Shown here: in pieces, positions 7,469 to 15,999 of the stretch
How positions within the stretch are numbered: the stretch's first letter is position 1
How the letters are laid out: every line of letters begins with the position of its first letter
DNA from: Sutcliffiella horikoshii
Lineage (GTDB): Bacteria; Bacillota; Bacilli; Bacillales; Bacillaceae_I
DNA: 64,000 nt
NCBI RefSeq assembly: GCF_019931755.1
Contig: NZ_CP082918.1
Location: forward strand, 2,832,001 to 2,896,000
Direction: 5' to 3'
Notes under the pieces: generated by a model
Databases searched by the model: none
What the model saw: the letters and a program-made list of their open reading frames with translations, nothing else
Told to the model about the DNA's origin: nothing
Translations under genes and position numbers: made by a program

Positions 7469-8767
7469 TTAACCAATTATTAAAAGCCAGAAGTATAGGC
7501 CTAATAGCGTGATGAATAGGGTTGGTATGGTGAGGATGATACCTACTTTGAAGTAGTATCCCCAACTGATTTTTACACCTTTCAGGCTTAATACATGTAA
7601 CCATAAAAGGGTTGCCAAGGAACCGATTGGCGTTATTTTTGGACCAAGGTCAGATCCGATGACATTGGCATAGATCAATGCTTCTCGGATGGTTCCAGTT
7701 GTTGCTGTATCTTTGATTGCAATAGCGTCAATCATGACAGTTGGCATGTTATTCATGAAGGATGAAAGGATAGCTGCAATGAAACCCATTGATATGGTTG
7801 CAACGAACAGCCCTTCATCTGCTGCCATTTGGATAACGTCTGTTAATATATTGGTCAAGCCTACATTTCTTAGGCCATACACCACCACGTACATCCCAAT
7901 CGAGAAGAATACGATTGCCCATGGCGCACCTTTCAAAATTTGTTTCGTATGAATAACAGGGCTGTTTCTGCTTATTAATAGAAAAATGATAGCGACAGAT
8001 GCTGCTACGAACGAAACCGGAATGCCTGCAAATTCACTTGCGAAGTATCCGACAAGTAGGACCGTAAGTACAATCCATGATAAATTAAAAAGCTTTACAT
8101 CTTTAATCGCTTCTCTAGGTGCTTTCAATACGGACAAATCATAATTTTCCGGAATGCTTTTACGGAAGAACAAGTAAAGCACCACGATACTTGCACCAAG
8201 CGCAAAGAAGTTCGGAACAATCATTCGTGAAGCATATTCCACAAACCCTATATCAAAGAAGTCTGCTGAAACGATGTTCACAAGGTTACTAACCACTAGT
8301 GGTAACGAAGTAGTGTCCGCGATAAATCCACTAGCCATGATAAACGGTAAAATCATCTTCTCTTTAAACTGTAAATTCCTCACCATTGCCAGAACAATCG
8401 GTGTCAGAATAAGTGCGGCACCATCATTTGCGAAGAATGCTGCAACAATCGCTCCAAGCAAGGTGATGTAGATGAACATCCTTACTCCGCTACCTTTGGC
8501 AAATCTCGCCATGTGCAGCGCCGACCATTCAAAGAAGCCGACTTCATCTAAAATGAGGGATATGATAATCAAAGCCACAAACGTCAATGTTGCATTCCAA
8601 ACAATGCTTGTCACATCAATGACGTCTGTAAAAGTTACAACACCAAAAAGCAATGCCAGTAGTGCCCCCCCACAGGCTGACCACCCGATAGACAATCCTT
8701 TAGGTTGCCAGATAACAAAAACTAATGTAAGTAAAAAAATCACAGATGCCAAAATAATATCCAGCAA
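7469..8767 (-). CDS. arsB: Arsenite efflux pump ArsB (NhaD/IT superfamily)
   Basis: Polytopic membrane protein of 432 residues with roughly a dozen transmembrane helices, of the ArsB family rather than Acr3. It contains [15 protein letters not shown] in the first half and [13 protein letters not shown] in the second, the paired motifs of ion-transporter superfamily carriers. Works alone on the proton gradient or with ArsA as an ATP-driven pump; arsA in the same operon favours the latter. 16 bases downstream of arsR. Confidence 0.93.
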   Translation of the reverse strand: MLDIILASVIFLLTLVFVIWQPKGLSIGWSACGGALLALLFGVVTFTDVIDVTSIVWNATLTFVALIIISLILDEVGFFEWSALHMARFAKGSGVRMFIYITLLGAIVAAFFANDGAALILTPIVLAMVRNLQFKEKMILPFIMASGFIADTTSLPLVVSNLVNIVSADFFDIGFVEYASRMIVPNFFALGASIVVLYLFFRKSIPENYDLSVLKAPREAIKDVKLFNLSWIVLTVLLVGYFASEFAGIPVSFVAASVAIIFLLISRNSPVIHTKQILKGAPWAIVFFSIGMYVVVYGLRNVGLTNILTDVIQMAADEGLFVATISMGFIAAILSSFMNNMPTVMIDAIAIKDTATTGTIREALIYANVIGSDLGPKITPIGSLATLLWLHVLSLKGVKISWGYYFKVGIILTIPTLFITLLGLYFWLLIIG

Positions 8768-8783
8768 ATAAATCCCCCCTAAA

Positions 8784-9125
8784 CTAACAACAAGTAATTC
8801 TAAGTCCTTTTTCCTCCAGCTCTTTCATCTTCTCTTCAAGCGAAGGAACATGCGCCAGAATCGAAGTGATTAATCCATAGTGTGGATGTTCCGTATTAAT
8901 GGAATACATGATCCACTGACCTTTTCTTGATTCTTTCACCAGGGCAACTTCTTTTAATTTCTTCACATGCTGGCTGATGGAAGGTTGGCTCATTTGAAAA
9001 ATCTCGACAAACTCACAAACGCAACAATCGTGATCTTGTAGAAGTGCCAACATGGAAAGCCTTGTTTTATCACCTAAAATTTTCAGCGTGCCTGCCGCTT
9101 CTTCCATTTTCAATACATGTTGCAT
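8784..9125 (-). CDS. arsR: Arsenite-responsive repressor ArsR
   Basis: ArsR/SmtB-family winged-helix repressor of 113 residues. The As(III) site lies in the DNA-binding helix as DCCVCEF (C34, C35, C37), matching the ELCVCDL-type site with one extra cysteine. The recognition helix [12 protein letters not shown] follows. An additional C-terminal pair (RITCC) ends the protein. First gene of the operon and probable autorepressor through the repeats upstream. Confidence 0.94.
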   Translation of the reverse strand: MQHVLKMEEAAGTLKILGDKTRLSMLALLQDHDCCVCEFVEIFQMSQPSISQHVKKLKEVALVKESRKGQWIMYSINTEHPHYGLITSILAHVPSLEEKMKELEEKGLRITCC

Positions 9126-9168
9126 ACGTACACCTGCCTTTGGAAAAGATAAGTAATATAAACAAACA

Positions 9169-9218
9169 CTTATATAACAATATGCTTATATAATAAAACA
9201 CTTATATGTTGGTTTCAA
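9169..9218 (-). promoter_or_regulatory. ars promoter with three evenly spaced repeats
   Basis: TTGAAA (9213-9218), 17-base spacer and TATTAT (9190-9195) on the minus strand. Three CTTATAT motifs start at 9169, 9185 and 9201, exactly 16 bases apart, overlapping the -10 and spacer. Likely ArsR operator. Confidence 0.7.
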
Positions 9219-9250
9219 CCTTTCTTTTGTAAAGAAATTGTGAAGAATAA

Positions 9251-9301
9251 TTGCAGAATTATCTGTCAATTGATATAATCTACTTAAGAAAACGCTTCCA
9301 A
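9251..9301 (+). promoter_or_regulatory. Sigma-A promoter with CcpA (cre) site
   Basis: TTGCAG (9251-9256), 17 bases, TATAAT (9274-9279). Just downstream, 9287-9301 read on the minus strand matches every fixed position of the cre consensus WTGNAANCGNWNNCW. Drives the small gene at 9334 and suggests glucose repression. Confidence 0.65.
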
Positions 9302-9333
9302 AAACATATGAGTTGGAAAGGTGATGCTGTGTT

Positions 9334-9486
9334 ATGATGGACTATCAGTACAGACGACGAGCTTTTCAGAACCTTCATGTGGAACAAGAAGAAGCAAAAA
9401 TAGACCTAAAACAAAAAGTTAAAAAATCCAAATCAATGATGGCTTCGATAGCCGCGTTCTTTTCTTTTTTTCATCACACTTCATAG
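9334..9486 (+). CDS. Small basic hypothetical protein (50 aa)
   Basis: Open frame of 50 residues beginning MMDYQYRRRAFQ and ending FFSFFHHTS. It has a charged N-terminal half rich in R, K, E and Q, likely helical, and a hydrophobic, phenylalanine-rich tail. It has a complete gene context: consensus promoter and cre site upstream, AAGGTGATG ribosome site, and an intrinsic terminator straight after the stop. I do not recognise the family. It is the only plus-strand gene between the ars and phosphate operons. The well-formed signals are the main reason to think it real. Confidence 0.55.
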   Translation: MMDYQYRRRAFQNLHVEQEEAKIDLKQKVKKSKSMMASIAAFFSFFHHTS

Positions 9487-9508
9487 GGCCAAAGAGGTCC
9501 CTTTTTAT
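9486..9508 (+). terminator. Terminator of the 50-aa gene
   Basis: GGGCC / GGTCCC stem with one bulged base, followed by CTTTTTATTA. Confidence 0.65.
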
Positions 9509-9530
9509 TATGTCTTTATTACGCACAAAA

Positions 9531-9555
9531 AACGGGACAAAATGAATTGTCCCGT
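9531..9555 (-). terminator. Terminator of the SulP gene
   Basis: Perfect 9-bp stem ACGGGACAA / TTGTCCCGT followed on the minus strand by TTTTTTG, 15 bases after the stop. Confidence 0.85.
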
Positions 9556-9569
9556 CAATTATTTATTAA

Positions 9570-11024
9570 TTAATGTCCAGATGTAGCGGATAAACCTACT
9601 CTGTCTATAAGTGTTTTACTTTCATCATTTAGGCCCACGATGTTGACATTTTTACCAAGCCTTTGATATTTTTGTACCGTTTTGGAAATTGCGGTTACTG
9701 CAGATTGATCCCAAATATGAGTGTTACTGAAATCAATGACAATTTCTTTTGGATCATTGTTGTAATCGAATAAATCGACAAAGTGACTCATTGTTCCAAA
9801 AAACATTTGTCCAGTAATTTGATAATGCATGACGTCTTCTTTCAACGTCATCGTTGCTTTGATTTTGGCCATCTTCCAACCGAAGATTAATGCACTCAGC
9901 ACAACCCCAGCTGCTACACCCTTTGCAAGGTCATGTGTATAAACTACAATGGCAACTGTAACAATCATTACTACTGCATCAGCGCGAGGTATTTTATGAA
10001 GTTCGCGGATGGACTGCCAGTCAAATGTACCGATGGAAACCATGATCATTACTCCAACAAGTGCGGCCATTGGTATTTGAACAACTACATCACCTAGTAC
10101 CATAATCAGGAATAATAGGAATGTACCTGCGACTAGGGCAGAAAGCCTTCCACGTCCACCTGATTTAACGTTAATAACAGATTGTCCAATCATCGCACAA
10201 CCAGCCATACCACCGAAGAAGCCAGTTATGACGTTTGCAATACCTTGACCCTTCATTTCTCGGTTCTTGTTGCTCTTTGTATCTGTCATTTCATCTACAA
10301 TTGTTGCAGTTAGTAGGGACTCAAGGTTACCTACGATTGCCAGTGTAAATGCATAAGGCAAGATGATCATGAATGTTTCCCACGATAACTCAACCATAGG
10401 GATACTGAAGATTGGCAATGCTCTTGTAATCTCCCCTTGATCACCAACCGTTGAAAGTCCGAATCCTCCACCAAATACGACCACTGCAGTAATTACTACA
10501 ATCGCAAATAATGCAGAAGGAATTGCTTTTGTAAGTCGAGGTAAGATATAGATGATAGCAAGTGTTGCTGCTACAAAAGCATACATTACCCAAGTTACAC
10601 CTTTAAATTGCTCCAACTGAGCCATAAAGATTAAGATTGCTAGAGCATTAACAAATCCGATGATTACCGCTTGAGGTAAAAAGGATAAATATTTGCCCAG
10701 CTTAAAGATACCCATTAGTATTTGAATGATACCGGTAAGGATGGTGGCAGCGAATAGATACTGCACTCCGTGATCAGCTACCAATGTAATCATCAGTAAT
10801 GCCATCGCTCCGGTTGCAGCTGAAATCATCCCTGGTCTTCCACCAGTAAAGGCGATAACCACAGCAATACAGAAGGACGCATATAACCCTACCATCGGGT
10901 CTACACCCGCAATGATGGAGAATGCGATAGCTTCTGGAATGAGGGCTAATGCTACGGTCATACCGGCAAGTACGTCACCACGCACGTTACCAAACCATTC
11001 TTGTTTTAAGTTTGCTACGTTCAT
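9570..11024 (-). CDS. SulP-family anion transporter with STAS domain
   Basis: Membrane anion transporter of 484 residues (sulfate, bicarbonate or related anions). The N-terminal signature [25 protein letters not shown] marks the SLC26/SulP fold with multiple transmembrane helices. The C-terminal 90 or so residues form a STAS domain with the phosphoacceptor-like [16 protein letters not shown]. Substrate not determinable from sequence. Single-gene unit with its own terminator. Ribosome site AAAGAGGTG precedes ATG. Confidence 0.9.
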   Translation of the reverse strand: MNVANLKQEWFGNVRGDVLAGMTVALALIPEAIAFSIIAGVDPMVGLYASFCIAVVIAFTGGRPGMISAATGAMALLMITLVADHGVQYLFAATILTGIIQILMGIFKLGKYLSFLPQAVIIGFVNALAILIFMAQLEQFKGVTWVMYAFVAATLAIIYILPRLTKAIPSALFAIVVITAVVVFGGGFGLSTVGDQGEITRALPIFSIPMVELSWETFMIILPYAFTLAIVGNLESLLTATIVDEMTDTKSNKNREMKGQGIANVITGFFGGMAGCAMIGQSVINVKSGGRGRLSALVAGTFLLFLIMVLGDVVVQIPMAALVGVMIMVSIGTFDWQSIRELHKIPRADAVVMIVTVAIVVYTHDLAKGVAAGVVLSALIFGWKMAKIKATMTLKEDVMHYQITGQMFFGTMSHFVDLFDYNNDPKEIVIDFSNTHIWDQSAVTAISKTVQKYQRLGKNVNIVGLNDESKTLIDRVGLSATSGH

Positions 11025-11160
11025 AGCACACCTCTTTCTTTGTTATTTAGTTTTGTGACTCTCTACTCTCAAGAAAGTCGGGTCCGTTTGCAACAGAAAG
11101 AATCATACCACATATTTCGAAACCTGAAAATTAGCTTGAAAACGGAAACATAGGAATTTA

Positions 11161-11200
11161 TCTCTCTTAATCTCTTTAATTCTCTTCATTTCTCTTGTTT
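11161..11200. repeat. Four 10-bp direct repeats upstream of the SulP gene
   Basis: TCTCTT-type units begin at 11161, 11171, 11181 and 11191, one per DNA turn, in the 290-base gap between the SulP and phoU genes. May bind a regulator. Nothing else is recognisable in this gap except the phoU terminator. Confidence 0.45.
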
Positions 11201-11264
11201 TCGTATATTCTTCATAAAAAAGACAAATTCTTGAAGTCTATTTATTCTGACAATAAGAACCTGT

Positions 11265-11310
11265 TCAATAAAAAAATAAGAAAGCTCTGTTCAATTAAGA
11301 ACAAAGCTCC
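11265..11310 (-). terminator. Terminator of the pst-phoU operon
   Basis: Stem from AGCTCTGTTC (11283-11292) and GAACAAAGCT (11299-11308), followed on the minus strand by an A/T-rich tract with a T7 run. Confidence 0.7.
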
Positions 11311-11315
11311 CTTCA

Positions 11316-11975
11316 TCAGTCATTCAATTCATAGTGGCTACCTTTTACAAGGTAGAAGATATTCTCTGAAATATTGGTTGTGTGATCTGCCATACGCTCA
11401 ATATAACGGCAAATGAAACTCAATTGTGTAATCTCAGGGATCATGTCCGGATGATCTTTTGTAAGCTGTAATAGTTCACGAATGTTTTGACCGTATAGCT
11501 CGTCCACTTGATCATCCATGTCTGCTACTTTTTTGGCAAGTACTACATCTTCATCATAGTAAGCCTTTAAAGCAAGTGATAGCATTTCTGTTGCGATGCT
11601 ATGCATTTTTTCTATCTTTTCAATCTGTATTAATGGTTGCGTATTTTTTCCAATTCTTATCGTCGACTTTGCAATATTTACAGCAAAGTCTGCGATACGT
11701 TCTACATCAGTGGAGATTTTAATCGCCACAAAGATTCGTCTCAAATCAATTGCCACCGGCTGTTGCTTGGCTATAAGCAGAATGGCAAAGTCATTGATTT
11801 CTTCATCCAAACGGTCTGCCTTGTTGTCCTCTTCAATAATCTGAAGTGCTAAATCTACATTTTGATTTGTTAAGGCATCAATGGATTTTCCCATTGCGAT
11901 TTCAGCTAAACTTCCGAGTTCCAATAATTTGTCTCTTAACGTTTCTAAATCTACATGAAATTGACGTAATACCAC
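11316..11975 (-). CDS. phoU: Phosphate signalling protein PhoU
   Basis: Cytosolic protein of 219 residues made of two three-helix PhoU repeats. Each repeat ends in a conserved acidic metal-binding helix: DVERIADFAVNIAK in the first and YIERMADHTTNISE in the second. It damps Pst transport and links it to the PhoR-PhoP two-component system. Last gene of the pst operon, 24 bases after pstB, followed by a terminator. Confidence 0.95.
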   Translation of the reverse strand: MVLRQFHVDLETLRDKLLELGSLAEIAMGKSIDALTNQNVDLALQIIEEDNKADRLDEEINDFAILLIAKQQPVAIDLRRIFVAIKISTDVERIADFAVNIAKSTIRIGKNTQPLIQIEKIEKMHSIATEMLSLALKAYYDEDVVLAKKVADMDDQVDELYGQNIRELLQLTKDHPDMIPEITQLSFICRYIERMADHTTNISENIFYLVKGSHYELND

Positions 11976-11999
11976 CTTACTCTTCCTCTCTACCTTATA

Positions 12000-12824
12000 T
12001 TATCCGAAACGGCCAGTAATATAGTCTTCTGTACGCTTATCTGCTGGATTGGAGAATAATTTATCTGTTTCTGAGTATTCCACAACTTCCCCATTTAAGA
12101 AGAAAGCCGTTCTGTCGGATATACGAGCAGCCTGTTGCATGTTGTGCGTTACAATGACAATACTGTAGTCTTTTTTCAATTCCTGAACAAGCTCTTCCAC
12201 TTTCAGGGTAGAGATCGGGTCAAGTGCAGATGTTGGTTCATCCATTAAGATGACATCCGGCTCGATAGCCAAGCAACGTGCAATACATAAACGCTGCTGT
12301 TGCCCACCAGATAGCCCATAGGCATTTTCTTTTAGACGGTCCTTCACTTCATCCCAGATAGCTGCTCCTCGCAAACTCTTTTCTACAATTTCATCAAGGA
12401 TTTTTTTGTTTCGGATTCCATGAATTCTTGGTCCATAAGCAATATTGTCATAAATGGATTTAGGGAACGGGTTTGGCTTTTGGAATACCATCCCTACATT
12501 GGTTCTTAGTTCTTCCACTTTATACGATTTCCCTAAAATGTTCTTTTCACGATATAGGATATCACCAGAAACTTTTACGCTTGGTACTAATTCCACCATA
12601 CGATTTAATGTTTTAATATAAGTTGATTTACCGCAACCGGATGGTCCGATGATCGCCGTCACTTCATTTTCGTAAATTGGCAAGTTGATATTTTTCAATG
12701 CCAGGTTTTCACCGTACCAAAGGTTTAAATCTTTTGTATCATAAACAATTTTTTTGTCTTTTGGGGTGTTGGTTGTAAAAGAAGTATTGTTCTTCGTTTC
12801 ACGTTCAGGCACTGCAATTTGCAT
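12000..12824 (-). CDS. pstB: Phosphate ABC transporter ATP-binding protein
   Basis: ATPase subunit of the high-affinity PstSCAB phosphate importer, 274 residues. Walker [10 protein letters not shown] at 60-68, signature LSGGQQQR, Walker [14 protein letters not shown] and switch histidine in VTHNMQQA are all present. It has an extra N-terminal stretch of about 25 residues before the conserved core. Only one pstB copy is present, unlike B. subtilis, which has two. Confidence 0.97.
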   Translation of the reverse strand: MQIAVPERETKNNTSFTTNTPKDKKIVYDTKDLNLWYGENLALKNINLPIYENEVTAIIGPSGCGKSTYIKTLNRMVELVPSVKVSGDILYREKNILGKSYKVEELRTNVGMVFQKPNPFPKSIYDNIAYGPRIHGIRNKKILDEIVEKSLRGAAIWDEVKDRLKENAYGLSGGQQQRLCIARCLAIEPDVILMDEPTSALDPISTLKVEELVQELKKDYSIVIVTHNMQQAARISDRTAFFLNGEVVEYSETDKLFSNPADKRTEDYITGRFG

Positions 12825-12842
12825 AGATGATTCCTCCTAGGA

Positions 12843-13727
12843 TTAAAATCTTCTTTGAAATTTATTTCGAATAATGACTGCAATGGAATTCATGACTAAT
12901 AAGATGAAAAGTAATACCACGATAGTTGCGGCGGCAAGGTTCGCATATTCTGCCACAAGAGCTGCGTCAATCGTCCAATAGTAGATTTGCATTGGAAGGA
13001 CCGTGAATTTATCAAAAATCCCTTCAGGTAACGGGATCAATAGTGCCGGAATACCCAATACAACTAGTGGAGCAGTTTCCCCAATCGCACGGGATAACGC
13101 TAGAATAACTCCTGTTAAAATACCAGGTAATGAAGCAGGCAAAACGATATTCTTGATTGTCTGCCATTTTGTCGCACCCATTCCATAAGATGCTTCTCTC
13201 AGGTAACCTGGTACAGAACGAATCGCTTCTTGACTTGCTACAACTACGATAGGAAGAACTAATAGTGCCATTGTAAGTCCACCGGCTAAAACGATGTTTC
13301 CAAGTCCTGCTGCCCTTACAAAAATAGTTAATCCCAAGATACCAAATACAATCGAAGGTACACCCGCTAAGTTAGAAATATTCGTCTGTAAAAAGCGTTG
13401 AAGGCGGCCTTTTTTTGCATACTCTTCTAAATAGATAGCCGTACCGACACCAAGAAACAAAGTAACTGGTGCAACCACTATCATCAGCCATAAAGTACCC
13501 GTGATGGCACCCATGATTCCAGCTCGATCTGCCATGGTAGACAGTTTACTCGTTATAAATTGAAGATCGACCCAACCCATACTTTGCGAAATAACACGGT
13601 AAAATAAGATCACCAGTACAACAAGACCAATTAATGTGGCTGCTAAAAATAATGATTTAGCAATATTGTTCACTGTTAGTCTAGAATTCATCTTCTTTCG
13701 TACTTGTGCTGCATCAACATACTTCAT
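12843..13727 (-). CDS. pstA: Phosphate ABC transporter permease PstA
   Basis: Membrane permease subunit of 294 residues with about six transmembrane helices. It carries the binding-protein-dependent permease EAA-like loop (EASYGMGATKWQTIKNIVLPASLPGI). It pairs with PstC to form the phosphate channel. One base separates its start from the pstC stop, indicating tight translational coupling. Confidence 0.95.
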   Translation of the reverse strand: MKYVDAAQVRKKMNSRLTVNNIAKSLFLAATLIGLVVLVILFYRVISQSMGWVDLQFITSKLSTMADRAGIMGAITGTLWLMIVVAPVTLFLGVGTAIYLEEYAKKGRLQRFLQTNISNLAGVPSIVFGILGLTIFVRAAGLGNIVLAGGLTMALLVLPIVVVASQEAIRSVPGYLREASYGMGATKWQTIKNIVLPASLPGILTGVILALSRAIGETAPLVVLGIPALLIPLPEGIFDKFTVLPMQIYYWTIDAALVAEYANLAAATIVVLLFILLVMNSIAVIIRNKFQRRF

Positions 13728-13728
13728 C

Positions 13729-14688
13729 TTAATATTCCTCCCTATACTTGCGAGAGATATACTGGGCGATCAGGTTCATGATAAGAGTAAACACGAACAA
13801 GGTCATCGCAACAGCATACAAGCTATAATATAAAGTTGAACCAGCTGGTGCATCTCCACCGGTTACTTCCACAATGTATGCAGTCATCGTTTGCATAGAT
13901 TGTGTGACGTCAAACGTAAAATTCTTCGTACTTCCGCTCGCAATCGTTACGATCATCGTTTCACCGATTGCACGGGAAATAGCCAGAACAAATGATGCGA
14001 TAATTCCAGACATAGCTGCAGGAACGACTACTTTCCAAGCTACCTCAAGTTTCGTTGATCCAAGTGCTAACGCTCCCTCTCTCATTGCATTAGGAACGGA
14101 GCTCATCGCATCTTCTGATAAAGAGGCAACCATTGGAATAATCATGATTCCCATTACTATTCCTGGACTGAGGATATTGGTTGGTTCTAAACCAGGGATG
14201 ATTTGTCTTAATAGAGGTGTTACGAAAGTGAATGCAAAGAATCCGTAAACGATTGTCGGAATACCAGCTAGCACCTCTAAGATTGGTTTTAACGTTCTTC
14301 TTACTCTATCTGAGGCATATTCGCTTAAGAATACTGCACTCATTAAACCGATCGGGATTGCAACTACCATGGCTATAACAGAGGAAATAATTGTACCTGT
14401 CAACAATGGCAGTACACCAAATTGCGCATTATCCCCTAAAGGCTTTAATTGTGTACCTGTAAAGAAATCAAGAAACGGAACTCTAGAAAAGAATTCTACT
14501 GTCTCAAATAATAAAGTAAATATGATACCTAGCGTTGTAAAAATTGAAATCGTCGCGATACCTAAAAGAAATTTTGGCACAAACGCTTCAATAAATCTAT
14601 TGGTATTCAGAGTAGTCTTTTTCTCATTGATCAACTCTCTGACATTGATGCTATCTTTCTGATTAGCCAATTTGAAATCCCCTTTCAT
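13729..14688 (-). CDS. pstC: Phosphate ABC transporter permease PstC
   Basis: Second permease subunit, 319 residues. A cytoplasmic N-terminal segment of about 35 residues precedes six predicted transmembrane helices. The EAA loop reads EGALALGSTKLEVAWKVVVPAAMSG. Starts 96 bases after pstS, across a stable hairpin that probably separates the abundant pstS message from the permease genes. Confidence 0.95.
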   Translation of the reverse strand: MKGDFKLANQKDSINVRELINEKKTTLNTNRFIEAFVPKFLLGIATISIFTTLGIIFTLLFETVEFFSRVPFLDFFTGTQLKPLGDNAQFGVLPLLTGTIISSVIAMVVAIPIGLMSAVFLSEYASDRVRRTLKPILEVLAGIPTIVYGFFAFTFVTPLLRQIIPGLEPTNILSPGIVMGIMIIPMVASLSEDAMSSVPNAMREGALALGSTKLEVAWKVVVPAAMSGIIASFVLAISRAIGETMIVTIASGSTKNFTFDVTQSMQTMTAYIVEVTGGDAPAGSTLYYSLYAVAMTLFVFTLIMNLIAQYISRKYREEY

Positions 14689-14743
14689 CCTTTACCCTAA
14701 CGTAACAAGGACCATCCAAAGCCTATTTTTCAAAATACATAGA

Positions 14744-14776
14744 GGAAGATGAGCAGCAAGGAGCCCCTCATCTTCC
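14744..14776 (-). terminator. pstS-pstC intercistronic stem-loop
   Basis: Perfect 10-bp stem GGAAGATGAG / CTCATCTTCC with no strong T-tract. Likely a partial terminator or 3' mRNA stabiliser giving more binding protein than permease. Confidence 0.65.
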
Positions 14777-14784
14777 CTGATAAC

Positions 14785-15756
14785 TTACTTTAAACCTTCA
14801 AGCTCTTCTACAGAAGCTTTGATCTCTTCATCTGTCAACGGAGCAAACCCTGTTTCACTTGCAACAGTTTGTGCATTTTCCATTGTGTAGATTGCGTAGT
14901 CTAGTACTTGAGGCTTTTCTTTCGCCATACCAACGTTCAAGTAAGTGAATACTGGACGAGTAAAGTTTGCGTAGTCGCCATCTTCAGCAATTGTATCAAG
15001 TGATGGTTCTACAGGTCCGTTACCAAAGTCGACTTTCACAGCTGTTAATTTATCTGTGTTGCTTGCATAGTAACCATAACCGAAGAATCCGATTGCGTTT
15101 TTATCTTTAGAAACAAGGTCTACTAGTGTAGAGTATTCTTGTTGTAAGTTAACACCTTCAACTAAATCTTTTTCTTCAAGGATAGTTTCCCAGAAGAACT
15201 CATATGTTCCGTGGTTTTCATTTGGACCATAAGCTTTAATTGGCTCATTTGGGAAGTCCGGGTTGATATCAGACCAGTTTTTAATATTGCCTTCAGCTAA
15301 GAAGATTTTTTTAATGTCTTCTTCTGTTAATTCTGTAGCCCAGTCGTTTTCTTTATTGATGACGATTGTTAAACCGTCAAGTGCAACTTTCATTTCTTTA
15401 ACTTCCATACCAAGTTCGTCAGCTTGTGCTGTTTCTTCTTCTTTAATTTCGCGAGATGCGTTGTTGAAATCCGTTCCGTTTTCCACAAGGAATTTCTTAA
15501 ATCCTGCAGATGTACCAGCACGACTTACTTCAACAGATACACCTTCTTGAGCTTCTGTCATGTATTTTTCAGCCATTAATGACATGAAAGGAAATACTGT
15601 ACCAGATCCATCAATTACTACACTACCTTCAAGTTCTTCTCCACCTTCAGCAGATGCTCCATCTGAAGATCCGTTGTTTGAGTTTCCACATGCTGCAGCG
15701 AATACTGCAAGTGATGCAACGATTGCTAGTAATAAAAAACGTTTGAAGCTTTTCAT
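14785..15756 (-). CDS. pstS: Phosphate-binding lipoprotein PstS
   Basis: Extracellular lipid-anchored phosphate receptor of 323 residues. A type II signal peptide ends in the lipobox AAAC, with lipidated C23, followed by a G/S/N-rich linker. Phosphate-binding loops include GSGTVFPF and SRAGTSAGFKKF. First gene of the operon behind a Pho box. Ribosome site AGGGGG precedes the ATG. Confidence 0.96.
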   Translation of the reverse strand: MKSFKRFLLLAIVASLAVFAAACGNSNNGSSDGASAEGGEELEGSVVIDGSGTVFPFMSLMAEKYMTEAQEGVSVEVSRAGTSAGFKKFLVENGTDFNNASREIKEEETAQADELGMEVKEMKVALDGLTIVINKENDWATELTEEDIKKIFLAEGNIKNWSDINPDFPNEPIKAYGPNENHGTYEFFWETILEEKDLVEGVNLQQEYSTLVDLVSKDKNAIGFFGYGYYASNTDKLTAVKVDFGNGPVEPSLDTIAEDGDYANFTRPVFTYLNVGMAKEKPQVLDYAIYTMENAQTVASETGFAPLTDEEIKASVEELEGLK

Positions 15757-15820
15757 TTCTTAATTCCCCCTAAGGTTTCTGTTTTAGTTGATGTTTCTGT
15801 TTATCTTGCCCTACGAGTAA

Positions 15821-15875
15821 TAGAATATAACTTGTGTGTTAACTGGGTATGAATCAAGTGTAAAGGTTTTGTAAA
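15821..15875 (-). promoter_or_regulatory. Pho box and pstS promoter
   Basis: Minus strand carries TTTACA-N5-TTTACA-N5-TTCATA-N5-TTAACA (15837-15875), four PhoP half-sites at an exact 11-bp period matching the B. subtilis TT(A/T/C)ACA pattern. A TATATT-like -10 follows at about 15823-15829. This predicts strong PhoP-activated transcription under phosphate starvation. Confidence 0.88.
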
Positions 15876-15962
15876 TGTCGTTTTTTTTGTAGTTTTATCG
15901 GGAATAATGGGGGAATTTAGTGAGAGTTTCTTATTGAAAATTGATTATAAGAGTAATTCGAC

Positions 15963-15990
15963 ACAAAAAAGCACCCCGGATTGGAGTGCT
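15963..15990 (-). terminator. Terminator of pbpA
   Basis: GCACTCC / GGGGTGC stem (15971-15989) followed on the minus strand by TTTTTTG. Confidence 0.85.
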
Positions 15991-15999
15991 TTTGTACTA

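Noticed and set aside
1..9125. Composite transposon carrying the metal island
   Set aside because: No IS ends, integrase or flanking direct repeats are visible in the window; the left boundary is outside it.
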